A model generated the notes under the pieces. That model had not been told where the DNA came from and did not search any database. It worked only from the letters and a program-made list of their open reading frames with translations. Positions 9,501 through 20,116 of a stretch of DNA of 64,000 nt are shown one piece after another (position 1 is the stretch's first letter; every line of letters starts with the position of its first letter). A program made the translations under genes and the position numbers. Source of the DNA: Rhynchospora pubera (lineage: Eukaryota; Streptophyta; Magnoliopsida; Poales; Cyperaceae); assembly GCA_028095005.1 (NCBI GenBank), contig CM051460.1, positions 19,081,501 to 19,145,500 on the forward strand. Direction: 5' to 3'.

Positions 9501-10610
9501 GGCTTTCATGCTGCCTTGTATATTGCATGTGTTTTTCAACGACCCCCTCTCAAACCCAACTTACAAGACCGTCTAATTTTCAACCCTACTAGAGATGGGA
9601 ATTTCTCTTTCAAGGAGGCATGCAAATTACTACAAGCAACAACACCACGGGGACCAGTTTCAGCTGGTACTTGGGAAAAACTTTGGCGATGCAGGGGTAT
9701 CTTACCCAAAATTCAAATGTTTCTGTGGAAATTGTTACATGATGCTATCCCGGTCAAGGCTTCGATTGCTAGGAGAATAAGAACACAACCACCCCCTTGT
9801 GATGTGTGCGGTTTGGAGGTGGATGATGCAATGCATACTCTCTTTCTGTGTGATAAGGCTAGACAATGTTGGCTTATCTCTAGCTTAGGGCTGAGGGTTG
9901 ATGCACTGCCCCAAGAGATTATTCCAGCTCTGGGTTTTATTTTTGAACATTTAGACAGCAACCACTTGATGATTTTTGCTAATATCATGTGGTCTATTTG
10001 GAAGGCAAGATGCAAAGAGGTATATGAGGGCAGGAAAATGATTGTGGGCCAGATCTTGCGAGATGCAAACTCTTTAAATACCTTGAATATATGCGCACTA
10101 GGGCCAGGTTTAACATCATTGAGTAGACTACCGTTTGTAGCTACCTATCACAGGGACACAATACCAGATACTGGTACTATTTGCAAGTTGGATGGATCTT
10201 TCAAGGAAGGGGAAAGGGCAGGCTGGGCTTACACTCTCTTCTTGGACAATGTGTTGATACAATATGAGTTGTGTGCTGGGGATGCCACGTCCCCACTACA
10301 CGCAGAACTGCTGGCACTTAACCTCGCCATACAAGCAACTATATCGCTGGGCTGCTGCGACACAACCTTCTACACTGATTGTGAGACTATAGCAAAAGTT
10401 TTAAATGGTTTTTTACTGCCTGAAGGGGTGGACTGGCGAGTCTATCTTTTATTGATGGATATTATTAGTCTCATGAGGCAACATAGTGGTTATTCATGCT
10501 GTTACATTTCTAGAGACTTACTGGTACAAGAACATGAACTGGCAAACATTGCAAGGAGAAGGGATTTGAAGGCTCGTGGGCACACTTTCCCTCTTTTTCG
10601 TTCTTTTTAA
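6546..10610 (+). CDS. LINE ORF2 protein: endonuclease, reverse transcriptase, zf-RVT, RNase H
   Basis: This 1354-residue polyprotein carries out target-primed reverse transcription. The N-terminal AP-endonuclease-like domain shows WN (6-7), SET (35-37, with E36), GDLNS (D138) and SDHVP (D224, H225), which cut target DNA. The RT domain has CDLSKAFDRMEW, LRQGCALSPYLF and catalytic YADD at 689-692. It is followed by the thumb-like region (YLGVPIL, KYGGLGLRD type) and a zf-RVT domain (C-x2-C ... H ... C, PPPCDVCGLEVDDAMHTLF). The C-terminus is an RNase H with KLDGSF (D1216), HAELLAL and YTDCE, and a closing HELAN motif. All catalytic residues looked for are present and there is no stop or frameshift. 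The start ATG overlaps the ORF1 stop (ATGA, 6546-6549), so translation probably depends on ribosomes ending ORF1. Confidence 0.93.
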   Translation: MNIFAWNCCGSGGRATIPNLARYLHATRSRIAFISETRACLKRSEQRIRKLPLHNYVVVPSVGKSGGTWLLWDDAIKVTVVEQSFYFFFAVVQEDALSQPWTLGAIYGDPHDKVTEYIWERVEYYANVCSRPLCIIGDLNSVVGSHEKFGGSSKDKRKHRRFRAMANRTQLIDLGYHGCAYTWTNNRPCTALIMQRLDRAMASATWTVLYPSAKVYHLPRSNSDHVPILLCTKPDREKGQRKFKVENWWLNANGFQEVCQQALQIERHDQIENWDGMLTKFRNAVRIWEKKINQPTHELARIESLMLDLQSAQPDTQCHEKFKELQEDYNRCLLSVETYWAQRSRIRWAILGDKNTAFFHASVASRRRRNAISSILGAGGAVITDQTLIRQAFVNHYKHIFSTSRSFNTPGPTLHPELLAALPEVTPAERELLAASPTDDEITSVVFSIHPDRASGPDGLNGRIVQQYWALFKPYILHAVHSFFQTSKLDPMLARSNVVLIPKREDPKEVTDYRPISVCNLVYKVISKLLSARMRSLMSRLVGSNQCAFVPNRAISDNILLLREIMHSFTKNSFSKQAFCFKCDLSKAFDRMEWHFVVRALQLYGFPPVFVTWIMSCVTSASFALLINGAADGFITPTRGLRQGCALSPYLFILCMDILNRMFEFKIRRGVIKGLTIARSAPAISSILYADDLLICGMVDLREIREIKLTLDEFCAMSGQCIGAEKSRIWFSKRTSVDMRAYCMDHLKASQAESTHTYLGVPILASRTQHFDYLIDKVTAKLNPWKARLLSPAAKVVLLKSVIEPLVMYSMGAGNIPDSILQKVNAKMRAFFWNSGDSNKMRMVAWEKITCPKQYGGLGLRDTRVLNQAATLKVLWKLASKDYEGTLWVQILNAKYLARSPLWLATKPSSCTKLWVAVLQARDVMKPHINWILGNGNKCSLIGEPWHDFWLQFQQQGRGNFNAGVSEYVHQQTGQWNTNKLVHSLGFHAALYIACVFQRPPLKPNLQDRLIFNPTRDGNFSFKEACKLLQATTPRGPVSAGTWEKLWRCRGILPKIQMFLWKLLHDAIPVKASIARRIRTQPPPCDVCGLEVDDAMHTLFLCDKARQCWLISSLGLRVDALPQEIIPALGFIFEHLDSNHLMIFANIMWSIWKARCKEVYEGRKMIVGQILRDANSLNTLNICALGPGLTSLSRLPFVATYHRDTIPDTGTICKLDGSFKEGERAGWAYTLFLDNVLIQYELCAGDATSPLHAELLALNLAIQATISLGCCDTTFYTDCETIAKVLNGFLLPEGVDWRVYLLLMDIISLMRQHSGYSCCYISRDLLVQEHELANIARRRDLKARGHTFPLFRSF

Positions 10611-10787
10611 TTTTCTCTTTTGTACTTTCTCGGTTAAGTTTAGAAGAGGTGAATAGTTTAAGTTTTCTTTTTCTATTGTAGTAGGATTGCTAGGTAGGAT
10701 CACCTCTCTTTTTGTACTTTCAGATTATACTGTCTTCTTTCATCTTAACTTTTGCCTAAGGGCCACTTGCCAAAAAAAAAAAAAAAA

Positions 10788-10804
10788 AACAATAATAAAA
10801 AAAA
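10788..10804. repeat. LINE target-site duplication, right copy (17 bp)
   Basis: AACAATAATAAAAAAAA follows the poly(A) tail and matches 4075-4091 exactly. The first As merge with the tail, so the boundary is fuzzy by a base or two. Confidence 0.85.
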
Positions 10805-10980
10805 AGTAAATTATTGAGTCTGGATCATCTGAGCTTTGGATTCAACGTACAAATAATTTTTTTGGAGAGAGCAATTTAACAACTTGTAAAGCAATTTCGA
10901 GACGAGGCATGTGAAATCAATAAGTATTACAGTGTATGTTCAACAGATGTAAAACAATTATTGCGTTAAATGGTAATTGT

Positions 10981-11380
10981 AATAATTATTGAGGTGGACT
11001 AAAATAAGTCACGAGTCGCGATTATATTTTAATTTTTGAGGTTCAAATGACTAATTCAAACTGTACAATATGTTCTACATATTGAAATTTCATTGGAGAT
11101 CAAATTTTATATTTTTCTAAATTTTTTTACTATTCTTTTGAGATTTATAAAAATCGTTGTTATCGAAGGGTCCAGTTGTTTAGACGAAGAATTTTGTAAT
11201 ATATAAAAATAAACTAAAAAATTTCAGAAAAATATAAAATTTGGTCTTCAACGAGATTTCAATATGGAGAACACATTGAACGATTCAGATCGACTACTAG
11301 AAGCTCAAAAATTGAGATTTAATCGTAACTGACGGTCTCATTCATCAGTCGCGACTGATTTTAGTTACCTCATAATTATT
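10981..11380. mobile_element. Palindromic MITE of about 400 bp
   Basis: The two halves are inverted copies. The left begins AATAATTATTGAGGTGGACT, and the right, read in reverse complement, begins AATAATTATGAGGTAACTAA. Both continue with matching AGTCRCGA blocks, a TTTTTGAG block and a shared AT-rich core. No ORF. The flanks at 10805-10980 and 11381-12360 show nothing I can assign. Confidence 0.6.
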
Positions 11381-12360
11381 TGTGCATTATATTAGACTTA
11401 TGTCAAAAATTAAAATTTTCCTAAACACATCGCATCTTTGCATATTCTAAACTATAAATGAAGATTATATTAGTTATTTTTTAGTATTGATGCAGCATTT
11501 CAACAGAAAATGTTGTCATTAGTTATTGCTGTGTATTTTGAAATAGAAATTGTCAGTGCAAATATTTTGAAGCTTTTTTTTTTTTCGCGCTAATGTCCGA
11601 GCACCTGTGAGGCTGTGACCCGATGTCATAGTAAAAATAAAATCACAAAAGTGGTCGTTTGTCTTTTTGTACCATCAAACATATGTTTCACTTTTTCTAA
11701 TTATAAATAAGGTCATACACGGATTAGTAAATATAAACCTTTTCTATAATGTACTTGATAGTTAAGTTTCCATTAAATTGATCTTTTTCGCTTTATTTTT
11801 TTTAGGTAAAATGCAATTCAATTGTTTTTAGAAAATTAGTCAGAACGATTTTTTTTATATAGGTTAGTATAATTAATTAATTATATTAAAAAATTGGTTT
11901 TACTCTAGCACAATAGTCCCCAACCATACAAAAAACAATAACGCCTTTAATTCCACTACAACAAAGAATTATAATTACAAATAGATTAAACTCTGGTGAT
12001 TTTGTAAAAACTTTCAGGAATTTTTTCTGAGTTATCAGTTTCTAACTCCGGGAAATTATTTATCAGTGTGGGGTTATTTTTCTGTTTATCCCAAATGAAT
12101 CGAAACCAACAATCTTGCGGAGTTTCAATTGAAGAATCTCAGGAGTAGGTTACAGATTATTTTAGCATTTTGTTCAAATCATTCATCATCTTATATACTA
12201 ATATTTAATCATTGCAGAACCAACATGGTCCGCTTCTTTTGGATCCCAATCATCCCACACATGTTGAACCTTTTCACTAAATACAAAATACAAATATTTT
12301 CCCTCTCTAACCCCGGATTTTCCGTGCGCAAATTCCTTACTCCACAAAATCGTCTCTGTG
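11381..12360. other. AT-rich intergenic stretch, nothing recognised
   Basis: There are no coding regions with a recognisable domain and no clear repeats. If the GH16 gene is alive, its displaced upstream region would begin at 10805 and run through here. Confidence 0.4.
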
Positions 12361-12368
12361 GTAATGTG
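12361..12368. repeat. 8-bp TSD of outer hAT, left copy
   Basis: GTAATGTG, repeated at 13409-13416. Confidence 0.9.
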
Positions 12369-13408
12369 TAGGCCTGCCGATGGTTTTTCGTACCGTTCCT
12401 TTGGAACGGAACGTATAACAATACGCAAATTTATTTTGTTCAGAGAAAAGAAACGGTAAATGAAATGAGAGGATATACCATTGCCGAAACAGAATTGTAA
12501 TCGGAACGAATCATTTCGCTTCCGTTTCGACAAATAGTGTAGTTTTTAGTGTAAAAAAATGTCGTTCCGTTTCATTCCGTTCCGTCCAAACGGAACGTAT
12601 AACAGAATGAAATGACATTTCGTTTTTTTAAACGAAATGAAAACAGAATGGAATGGTCATATCGTTGATGGAACGGAACGGTAAACGGAATGATCTATTC
12701 CGTTGCCGTTGGTAGGGGTGCATAACGTGGAAAACGACCAAGAAAGTGGTCATTTTCGTTAACCGTTGCATTGATGCACGAAATTTTTGTACTTATTGCG
12801 TTGATTGTTACATCCGTTTAACACATGTTGCGTTGATCGTTTTGTTGATGGGAACGATAAAAAAGGTTATAACCGTCTTTGACTACCTAACCGTTTTGCA
12901 TTTTTATTAAGATGCAAAAAAATAAACTATTCTGCATTTTCTATGAAACAGAAATAGAGAAATGACAAGTTAGGTCAAGCGGAAAAGGAGGAGGAGGCAC
13001 CATCATCACCTCTCGCTCTCGATGGCGATTGTACTAGGTGGTGCAGAAGAGAGAGAGATAGATGTGGCTGTGTTCGGCGGATAAATGACGGGAGCGACGC
13101 TGCAGAAATCTAATTTTACTCGTTTCTCCCTCGATCTCTCCGCTGAGGTCCTCTGCAATCTAATAATAAAACCATGAAAAAATTTTTAGACGAAATGCGC
13201 GAAATAAACGACCACGAAACGTACCAGTTTCACTAATCGTTCCATTCTAAGACGAAACAATATTTCTATTTGCGTTAGTTGTTCTGTTCCTTAAACAAAA
13301 CTAAAATCCTTATCCGTTATCGTTCCGTTCCGGATGAAACGAAACGAAAGAACGATTGAAACGGCTACCGTTTTCAGCCCTAGCCGTTGGTCACGTTAAA
13401 CAGGCCTA
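12369..13408. mobile_element. Nonautonomous hAT element (outer), interrupted by a second hAT
   Basis: It starts TAGGCCTGCCGATGG and ends AACAGGCCTA, giving inverted TAGGCCTG ends. The flanks carry a perfect 8-bp duplication, GTAATGTG. Removing the inner element and one inner TSD leaves an ancestral element of about 362 bp. The body is made of many inverted CGTTTCG/CGGAACG words that can fold back. There is no transposase, so it would depend on an autonomous hAT elsewhere. It is related to the element at 1-176. Confidence 0.88.
12713..13382. mobile_element. Nonautonomous hAT element (inner, nested)
   Basis: It starts TAGGGGTGCATAACG and ends TTTTCAGCCCTA (reverse complement TAGGGCTGAAAA). A perfect 8-bp duplication, GCCGTTGG, lies at 12705-12712 and 13383-13390. 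At 670 bp it is longer than its host. It has no coding capacity and also contains GAAACG/CGTTCC words, so it is probably a cousin of the outer element. Confidence 0.88.
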
Positions 13409-13416
13409 GTAATGTG

Positions 13417-14289
13417 ATCCATTTCTGGGCTTCCAACTATACCAGCTTGTAGGCCGTATAATTCTCTTGAATGGAATAACAAAACGTTTGTTGAAGCTGG
13501 AAGCAGATCATTTTATCTTCTTTGTATTATATCGAAACAACTACTGTAAACGAGCAGGGCCGATAATTTCTTTGGTCTAACACTCGATATTGGATCTCAA
13601 GTAATAGATATATTGTTTTACTAAGGCGACAGGGACAAACAAGTCCAACTGGCTAAAACGAACAGCCTTTATTTGTGAAGTATCAAATGAAATAATTCTA
13701 TTTGTCACGTGTCTAATTACTAAGCAGGAGGGAACAAGCCTAATGAAATTTGTTTGCGCAGAAAAAAAAAAGTAAGACGTCTTGGCCCAAATTAATTTCA
13801 ACATTCCAATTAAGGATACTGGGTTGGTACAAAAGACCGCTACATCTCGGCCTGTCTTACTTCCGGGCCTTTATAATACGACTCATTGAATCGCAAGTAG
13901 GAATTTTATTTGTAAACGATAAACTTCGGATCATACTTCCCAACTTCAAATTTTTAGACTTAAAAAAAAAATTAAATATTTATATGGAATTTGAACTTGT
14001 TTCTCGTATTTTAATGTTTGTTGTTCTTAATCACTAGATGGAAGTCTGATTCTTTATTTAGGCCTTGATTAATATCTTTTAGACTTTTACTTTTTTATTC
14101 CACAGGGATTTCATTTTAGTTCATTAGAAAATTTTTTACCAAAATGGATGGATTTCATGCCTTGATTGGAATTTCCATGTATTAGACCAAACAAAATTTC
14201 GAAAAATCAATTCTAATGAAATGAAATCTCACTTGAAATTCATTTTGATCATAGCCTTATTTAATCTTTTTGTCTTGCCAAGCAATTGA

Positions 14290-14347
<58 letters not shown>

Positions 14348-14435
14348 CAAAATTTTTAACAAGTCGGCGTCCTTTGGTTTAAGTGTGAATCATGTCAAAA
14401 CTTAATTAGCAGTTCTGCTGCCATAAGTTTTTGAT
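13417..14435. other. AT-rich intergenic stretch with a TA microsatellite
   Basis: I see nothing here except the (TA)n run at 14292-14345. The open frames are short and match no domain I recognise. Confidence 0.4.
14292..14345. repeat. (TA)n microsatellite
   Basis: About 27 perfect TA units. Confidence 0.97.
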
Positions 14436-14764
14436 GCCACAAATATCACAACTTCTCTTTTTTTAATTAATATTTCAAAATTTAAAAAATCAATTTTCAA
14501 ATCCAAACCGTTGATCTTGTTCAATTTTATGAGCGATGCATTTCTATTTATTTTTTTTATAAATTTTGGAATTTATTTGATATTTGATCAAGAGACCAAC
14601 ACATGAAGGTATGAAAAATTAACCTGTTATAATTAACAATTTACAAAAATTATATAGAAATGCATCACTTGTAAAATTGAACAAGATCAACGATTTAAAT
14701 TTGAAAATTGAATTTTTTAAATTTTAAAACATTAATGAAAAAGAGAAGTTATGATATTGGTGGC
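14436..14764. mobile_element. Palindromic MITE with GCCAC ends
   Basis: The left arm begins GCCACAAATATCACAACTTC, and the right arm in reverse complement begins GCCACCAATATCATAACTTC. The arms stay complementary through a GTTGATCTTGTTCAATTTTA block. A diverged member of the same group lies at 45598-45938, which shares the CTTGTTCA-TTTTA and TTGATCA words. Confidence 0.65.
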
Positions 14765-16602
14765 GAAAAAACATATGGCACTAGAATCCTCCTCAAGTAC
14801 TTAAATAACTAACTACTTGTGTTAATGGACTGGTGGTAGCATGTAATGTGGCGGTAGGTTATTAGTAGAGCGAAAATGTCTTGAATAATAATTGACAGGG
14901 CTCAAACATGTTACACAATTCAAGTTAACCTCTCCAAATGAAGAATATCAAAATAGTGCTGATCATGATATTACATATAGCCTTACACGAATTTTGACTC
15001 GCATTTGCTGAAAGAAAAAAGCGCCAGTGCTGACCTGCGTGGTATTTTTCAATATTATAACGAAATAAGTACAAAATATAAAAAAATGAAGAAGAGAAAG
15101 AAACAGATAGCCAATCTGAACTGATGTGCATGGGTTGCTGGTGTACATATCATTTTAAACAAGCGTATTTTAATATGCTATCCTATTATCCAACACCATT
15201 AATATATACGCAAAAAAGGAAAACTTTAACTTGTCATATAAGTACGCACGCCTGGGTTGACAAAGAGGTTTGACCTTGATCAGATTAAAAAAAAAATATA
15301 TGGGTTTTGACATTGACCTCATTCCCGGAGTATATATATAAAATACAGGAGCTATTCGTACAATAGAAGTTAATCTACAACATAGCAAAAGTCAGAACAA
15401 AAAAAAAAAAATCCACAAAATTAAGTAGAAAAAAAATAGGGTCAGACCATACAGTTAATGTCTCCATGAAGTCAGAATAAACAAAAAAAAAATTTCTATG
15501 TAATCGACTTTTAATTTAATAGGTAAAAAAAATTCAATAACTATGAAATTTTAATGAAATTTTAAGGAAAATTTTAAATAGAGAGGACATTGAAATTGCT
15601 GGCATTTGTTAGATGACTTGTAATGCTAGCAACTAGCAAGCAATATTTGCGTCCAGGGAAAAAGGAAATTGAAAATTGAGACATAAATCTAACAACTAAG
15701 ATGGATTAGTTTTAACTTGTTTAATAATCGTGGAATTAGCTTGGTATGTTTCAATAGCTTGATATGGAGGTAGGTTAAAAAATCTGGTGGAACATTAGAC
15801 TAGAGCTAGGCAGGCTGAGAAAAGGCATGCATGGAGATGGCTACATTATTACTGTCTAATGTGAATATTGATCTTCTGGATTAGAGGTGGAAATCTGTGT
15901 GTGTTATTGGCTTTGTTCTGGTTTTTCCTTTTGTTTCCAATACTGGCCATTTTTCTACTCTGTCTTTTAATTTTTCCATCGTTATGTGAGCTGATGTACT
16001 AATAATTTGGTAGATGGATACTGACTATTGAGGAATGTTTGATTATGGATACTGTTTAGAATCTAATTCTTTCTTTGTTTGTTGATTTTTGACCTCAAGG
16101 AACTAGTAATCTTGATTGGATTGTCTTTGGTTCAAAAAACAAGTTTTGTATCTATTTCTGCACACTTCCTTCAATTAAGTACAGAGCTGAGTGAACAAAT
16201 TTTCTGCACTTACATGACTGTAATTTAAAAATCCAGCAAAGTTTTGTTTAAGCCAAAAAAAGTCAAATCCTAACTTGTCAACTGGTGCTCTGTAGGCAAC
16301 CGAGAGAGAATTTCCTTTTTGCGTCAGAAGTTGGCGATATAACAGTGAAGTACAATCATCAAAGCATAACTGCCAGATCAAATAATTTCTGTTCATGATT
16401 AATTGATTATTTAAAAAAAGAAGGCAGTCCGGAATATATGTTTCGGGACACATACATTGAACTACAGGAAATATATAGGAGATTGTACTAATATGTCAAC
16501 TGTCGAAGTGTAATTTACACTAAAACTAAAATAATTAAATTACTTAGGTTTCGGGACACATCCATCGCTAATAATTTGTATTAGATTTCAAAAGTAAATT
16601 TC
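14765..16602. other. AT-rich intergenic stretch, nothing recognised
   Basis: Only short open frames without domains. The phrase TTTCGGGACACAT occurs twice (near 16441 and 16549), a small direct repeat of unknown origin. Confidence 0.4.
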
Positions 16603-16610
16603 CATGGATG
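16603..16610. repeat. 8-bp TSD of hAT, left copy
   Basis: CATGGATG, repeated at 17502-17509. Confidence 0.88.
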
Positions 16611-17501
16611 CAGGGGCGAAGCTATGTGGAGAAAGGTGGGTCCATGGACCCACCTCAAAAAAAATATTTTCTTAATAGTATATTTGTTTGTAATTAAAAA
16701 TAAAGGTCACAAGAAGTTAGGGACTCATCTCAAAAATTTGAAGGACCCAGCTAGACATGCCGTGTTTGATTTGAATTGTATAACGACGTTTAAAAAATCG
16801 CATAGGGATCCAGGTAGTATTTGTTCCTGACTAATCGTCTTCTTCCTTCATCCCCAATTAATTTTATTAAGACAAAATTTCGAATAGAATGGAATATTTG
16901 GATAAATAATTATTTGTAGCATATATATACTAGCGTGAATCTCGTGCATTGCATGATTCGTCTATATAATATTTTGCGAACTTTAGGACATAATAAACAA
17001 AAGCTACCACATAAGATAAAAAATGCAATTCGGATATTATATAAAAACTACCAGTAAAAATCATAAATACTATTTTTGTGAAAATAAATTTCGAGCGCCA
17101 CAAAAGATAAGAAATATTGTGGTTTGAATAGTGGCTAATTCCTCTCTATGCCTCATATCTTTATATATCCATAATATAGAAAAAAATGTTCAATAAGATT
17201 TCTAATGAACCTATTATGTAAAATTATGAGAAAAATAAAAATTCATAGTAAATTATTGTATTTTTTATTGTCTTGATTTTTGAATTATTATTTTGTATAT
17301 TAAATATATTATTTTAGATTTTCTATTGTTATTATAATATATATTTGATTTCTCATGAATTTTTTATATCACATTATTTAGAGTTCTTTATTTAAAAAAT
17401 ATTATTATACTATATCTATATTAAAAGTTACATCATACATATATTTTCAGCAAAAAAAAAGTTACGGACCCTGCTGACACGAAATCCTAACTTCGCCACT
17501 G
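16611..17501. mobile_element. Nonautonomous hAT element, 891 bp
   Basis: The ends are CAGGGGCGAAGCTA and, in reverse complement, CAGTGGCGAAGTTAGG, an imperfect TIR. The element is flanked by a perfect 8-bp duplication, CATGGATG. The interior is AT-rich and noncoding, except that bases near each end can be read as short open frames with no domain. Confidence 0.85.
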
Positions 17502-17800
17502 CATGGATGCTCTGATCATCTACTAAAGTACTAATTTCAAAAGTTCACATGGTCACTTGGCGCTGATGCCTTCAACATTGTCATTTAAGTTAATTTGGAC
17601 TTAACTATGACTCAAAGGAATCTAAACTCGATTTAGCAAAGTACCTTGCACTAAGCCTCGTCTGATATATAATCCAAAACAACACCTAAATTTGGTTATG
17701 TACCTCATTTGAGTAAAGACTGATAAGCCGTATGGTGGAATCCAATCAATACTGCCATTGCCAACGACTCAACCATGTTATTAATTCATAACAGTATTGT

Positions 17801-17809
17801 TTCTTTGGA
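17801..17809. repeat. 9-bp TSD of MULE A, left copy
   Basis: TTCTTTGGA, repeated at 35837-35845, on the outer side of each TIR. Confidence 0.9.
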
Positions 17810-17993
17810 CCGAAATTATTTAATATAAAAATTTAGACACAAAAAAATTTAATAGAAAGAATTATTTATTTTTTTTTAATAAGAAGAAAGTTCCAACGCG
17901 TTTATAAACCGCGCCTCTCTCTCTCCTCTCGAACGCGTTTTATAAACGCATTACAAGTCTTAAAACGCGTTTATAAAACGCGCTAGAAGGCTG
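17810..17993. repeat. MULE A left terminal inverted repeat
   Basis: It pairs with 35651-35836. The outer 70 bases are AT-rich. The inner part holds AACGCGTTTATAAACCGCG, GAACGCGTTTTATAAACGC and ACGCGTTTATAAAACGCGCT. Confidence 0.85.
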
Positions 17994-18184
17994 GACTTTC
18001 GGAATAGTTAAAACGCAATTAACGCGTTTATAAAACAGATAAGAAGGCTTCTTACCCGTTTATAAAACGCGCTGGAAGGGCAATATTCCAACTTCTGTCA
18101 CTTCGATCAAACTTTAGTCATTTCGATCGAACTTTAGTCATTTCTGTCTATAAGTTTGTGAATTTATAACCGCGTTATTTGAAG

Positions 18185-18193
18185 TTATATAAG
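18185..18193 (+). promoter_or_regulatory. TATA-like box of the MULE A transposase gene
   Basis: TTATATAAG lies about 80 bases before the ATG at 18274. The same motif and spacing are kept in MULE B (55582-55590, ATG at 55671). Confidence 0.5.
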
Positions 18194-18273
18194 ACTATAC
18201 ATTCTCGCAGAATTGAAATCGTCCACAACAGATTATCTCTTCCAATATAAAAACCTATCAATCAAATCCAAAA

Positions 18274-20116
18274 ATGTCTACAATTACAATATATGTCAAC
18301 CAATGTCCAACTTTTGATGCTTCTTACTTCCACATCGGTTATAGTATGCATACCACATATGCTGATATTCGAAATGAATTATACAACAGGCTACAGATTT
18401 TAGAAACCCAGTACACTTTGAATATCCATGGTCGTTACAACGATATTGTAAATGGGAGATATGAATCGCTATTTCATCCTGTAAATTCTGAAGATCAATG
18501 GCGTCTTTTTTACCACGAGACATTCGAGACGAGAGAGTTACCGATTATTGAGTTGCATGTTGATTTCATCCCCGTATATGGCACGGGACCAGATCTGAAC
18601 CTAACACCCCTTGACGAGCCCGGTAGCAGTGAGTCAAACACTTCCTTAAACCTTATGTGTGGCCAGCAATCCACCCCTTACCAATACACTGGCGAACAGT
18701 CCGTTCCTACGCAAGACAATAATACATCAGGAGATGAAGTCGAGGTTGCCGATGGTGATGAAGATGAGGGTCCGGCGACTTACTCCGACCTTCCTACCGG
18801 AGAAGAATATACCGATGTGGAGGACTTCTCCGAGAGAGAAGTGCCTTTTTATGCAAACTGCGACCATCCGTACGTTTCAGGAAGGACGGACTTGCACCAT
18901 CCTGTAAGTGAATTGTGTGATATTTCCATGTTTGAGTATGCTGGTATGCCGGAGCGTAGTTTAGGGCCACAAGACGAACTTGCTCCTGGTAAAAGATTCG
19001 GTTCCAAAAAATAACTAATTCTAGCTGTCTGTGATGTTTCATGCAAAACAAATCGAGAAGTTCGAACGGAAACTAGCAATAAACAAAAAATTGTAATGGT
19101 TTGCATGCAAAAACCGAATTGTAAGTGGCGATTGTATGGTAGACGTGAGAGTTATAATACAAATTGGAAGATCTCTACCAATCCAAATGAGCATATTTGT
19201 TCGAGACCCCCGGGCCAAAAAGGGCACGCAAACCTTACAGCTAGTCTCATTGCCGAACACGTTAGGGATGAATTGAAAAAAAATTTAGGAAAAAGTGTCC
19301 AGGACATAGGAAGCCTCATAAGGGCTAGATATCCACGTATTGAACCGACTTATAATAAACTATGGCGTGGGAGGTAGCGAGCATTGGAGCAATTGTTTGG
19401 GTCTTGGGAAGGGGCCTACAATAAACTTCCACGCCTTCTGGAGGCAATGAAGGCGACGACCCCAGGGACGAAATACACAATAGTTTCTTGGCCTACAGAC
19501 GATCCTAACGTTGGCGTCTTCAAGATGAGGCTTTTGGTCCGTGCATAGAAGCGATGAAATATGCCAGACATGTTATTTCAATTGATGCTAGTTTTTTATC
19601 GGGCCGATACAAAGGTAGATTGTTCTCAATGTGTGGTTATGATACAGAAAATCAATTAATTCTGGTTGCATTCGGATTGGGCGAGAAAGAAGATAAGGAT
19701 ACTTGGGGATGGTTTATGTCTTGGGTTAGATGGGAAGTTTTAGGGCGGAACACTAGATACTGTGTCATATCTGACCGTCATAAGGCAATAAAAGCGGTAT
19801 TTGCATCCGTAGATTACGGTTGGAAGGCACAAGATGCGCATGCAGTAGCGATTCATCGGTTCTTCATGCAGCATGTTGCGGAAAACTTATAGAAGGAGGC
19901 TAGCGGGTCACAAGATGGTGATTTGAAAAAGTTTTTCAAATGTAGACTTGCTAACAAGAAAAACCCTAAACGTTTTAGAGAGAATTGGGGAGCACTGAAG
20001 GAAAATAACCTGAGGGCTTATCAGTACCTAAGAAATTGTGGTAAAATTAATGAAAATGACAACAACGAGCGGTCAAAACTATATAAATGGGCTCAGAGTT
20101 TTGACAAGGGGCATCG
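18274..20116 (+). pseudogene. MuDR-type transposase, broken
   Basis: One ancestral frame runs from the ATG at 18274 and would encode a Mutator transposase. The N-terminal 246 residues are the acidic, variable leader seen in plant MULE transposases. A Mu-type zinc/DNA-binding segment follows (CMQKPNCKWRLYGR ... NEHICSRP). Then comes the catalytic core with GPCIEAMKYARHVISIDASF (first D) and VISDRHKAI (second D), and part of a C/H motif (HRFFMQHVAENL). The copy has TAA at 19012-19014, TAG at 19376-19378, a frameshift near 19530-19540, and TAG at 19890-19892. It then runs to SFDKGH, where the Copia element is inserted. Only a few codons continue beyond 31093 before a minisatellite starts, so the C-terminus (third acidic residue, SWIM finger) is missing. 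It is certainly nonfunctional. Confidence 0.85.
20112..20116. repeat. 5-bp TSD of Copia, left copy
   Basis: CATCG here against CATCA at 31094-31098, one mismatch. Confidence 0.6.

Larger units (their letters stand above)
4092..10787 (+). mobile_element. Full-length, apparently intact L1-type LINE
   Basis: A 6.7-kb non-LTR retrotransposon bounded by a 17-bp TSD. It has a pyrimidine-rich 5' leader (4092-4434), ORF1 (4435-6549), ORF2 (6546-10610), a 3' untranslated region, and an 18-base poly(A) run (10772-10789) that overlaps the first As of the right TSD. Both ORFs are uninterrupted and all expected domains are present. It belongs to the plant L1 group that carries a C-terminal RNase H domain. 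Open frames, a full 5' end, a clean tail and a perfect TSD point to a recent insertion that may still be competent. Confidence 0.9.

Noticed and set aside
12198..12533. Minus-strand open frame of 111 codons
   Set aside because: It runs across the left TSD and end of the outer hAT element, so it is not a coherent gene.
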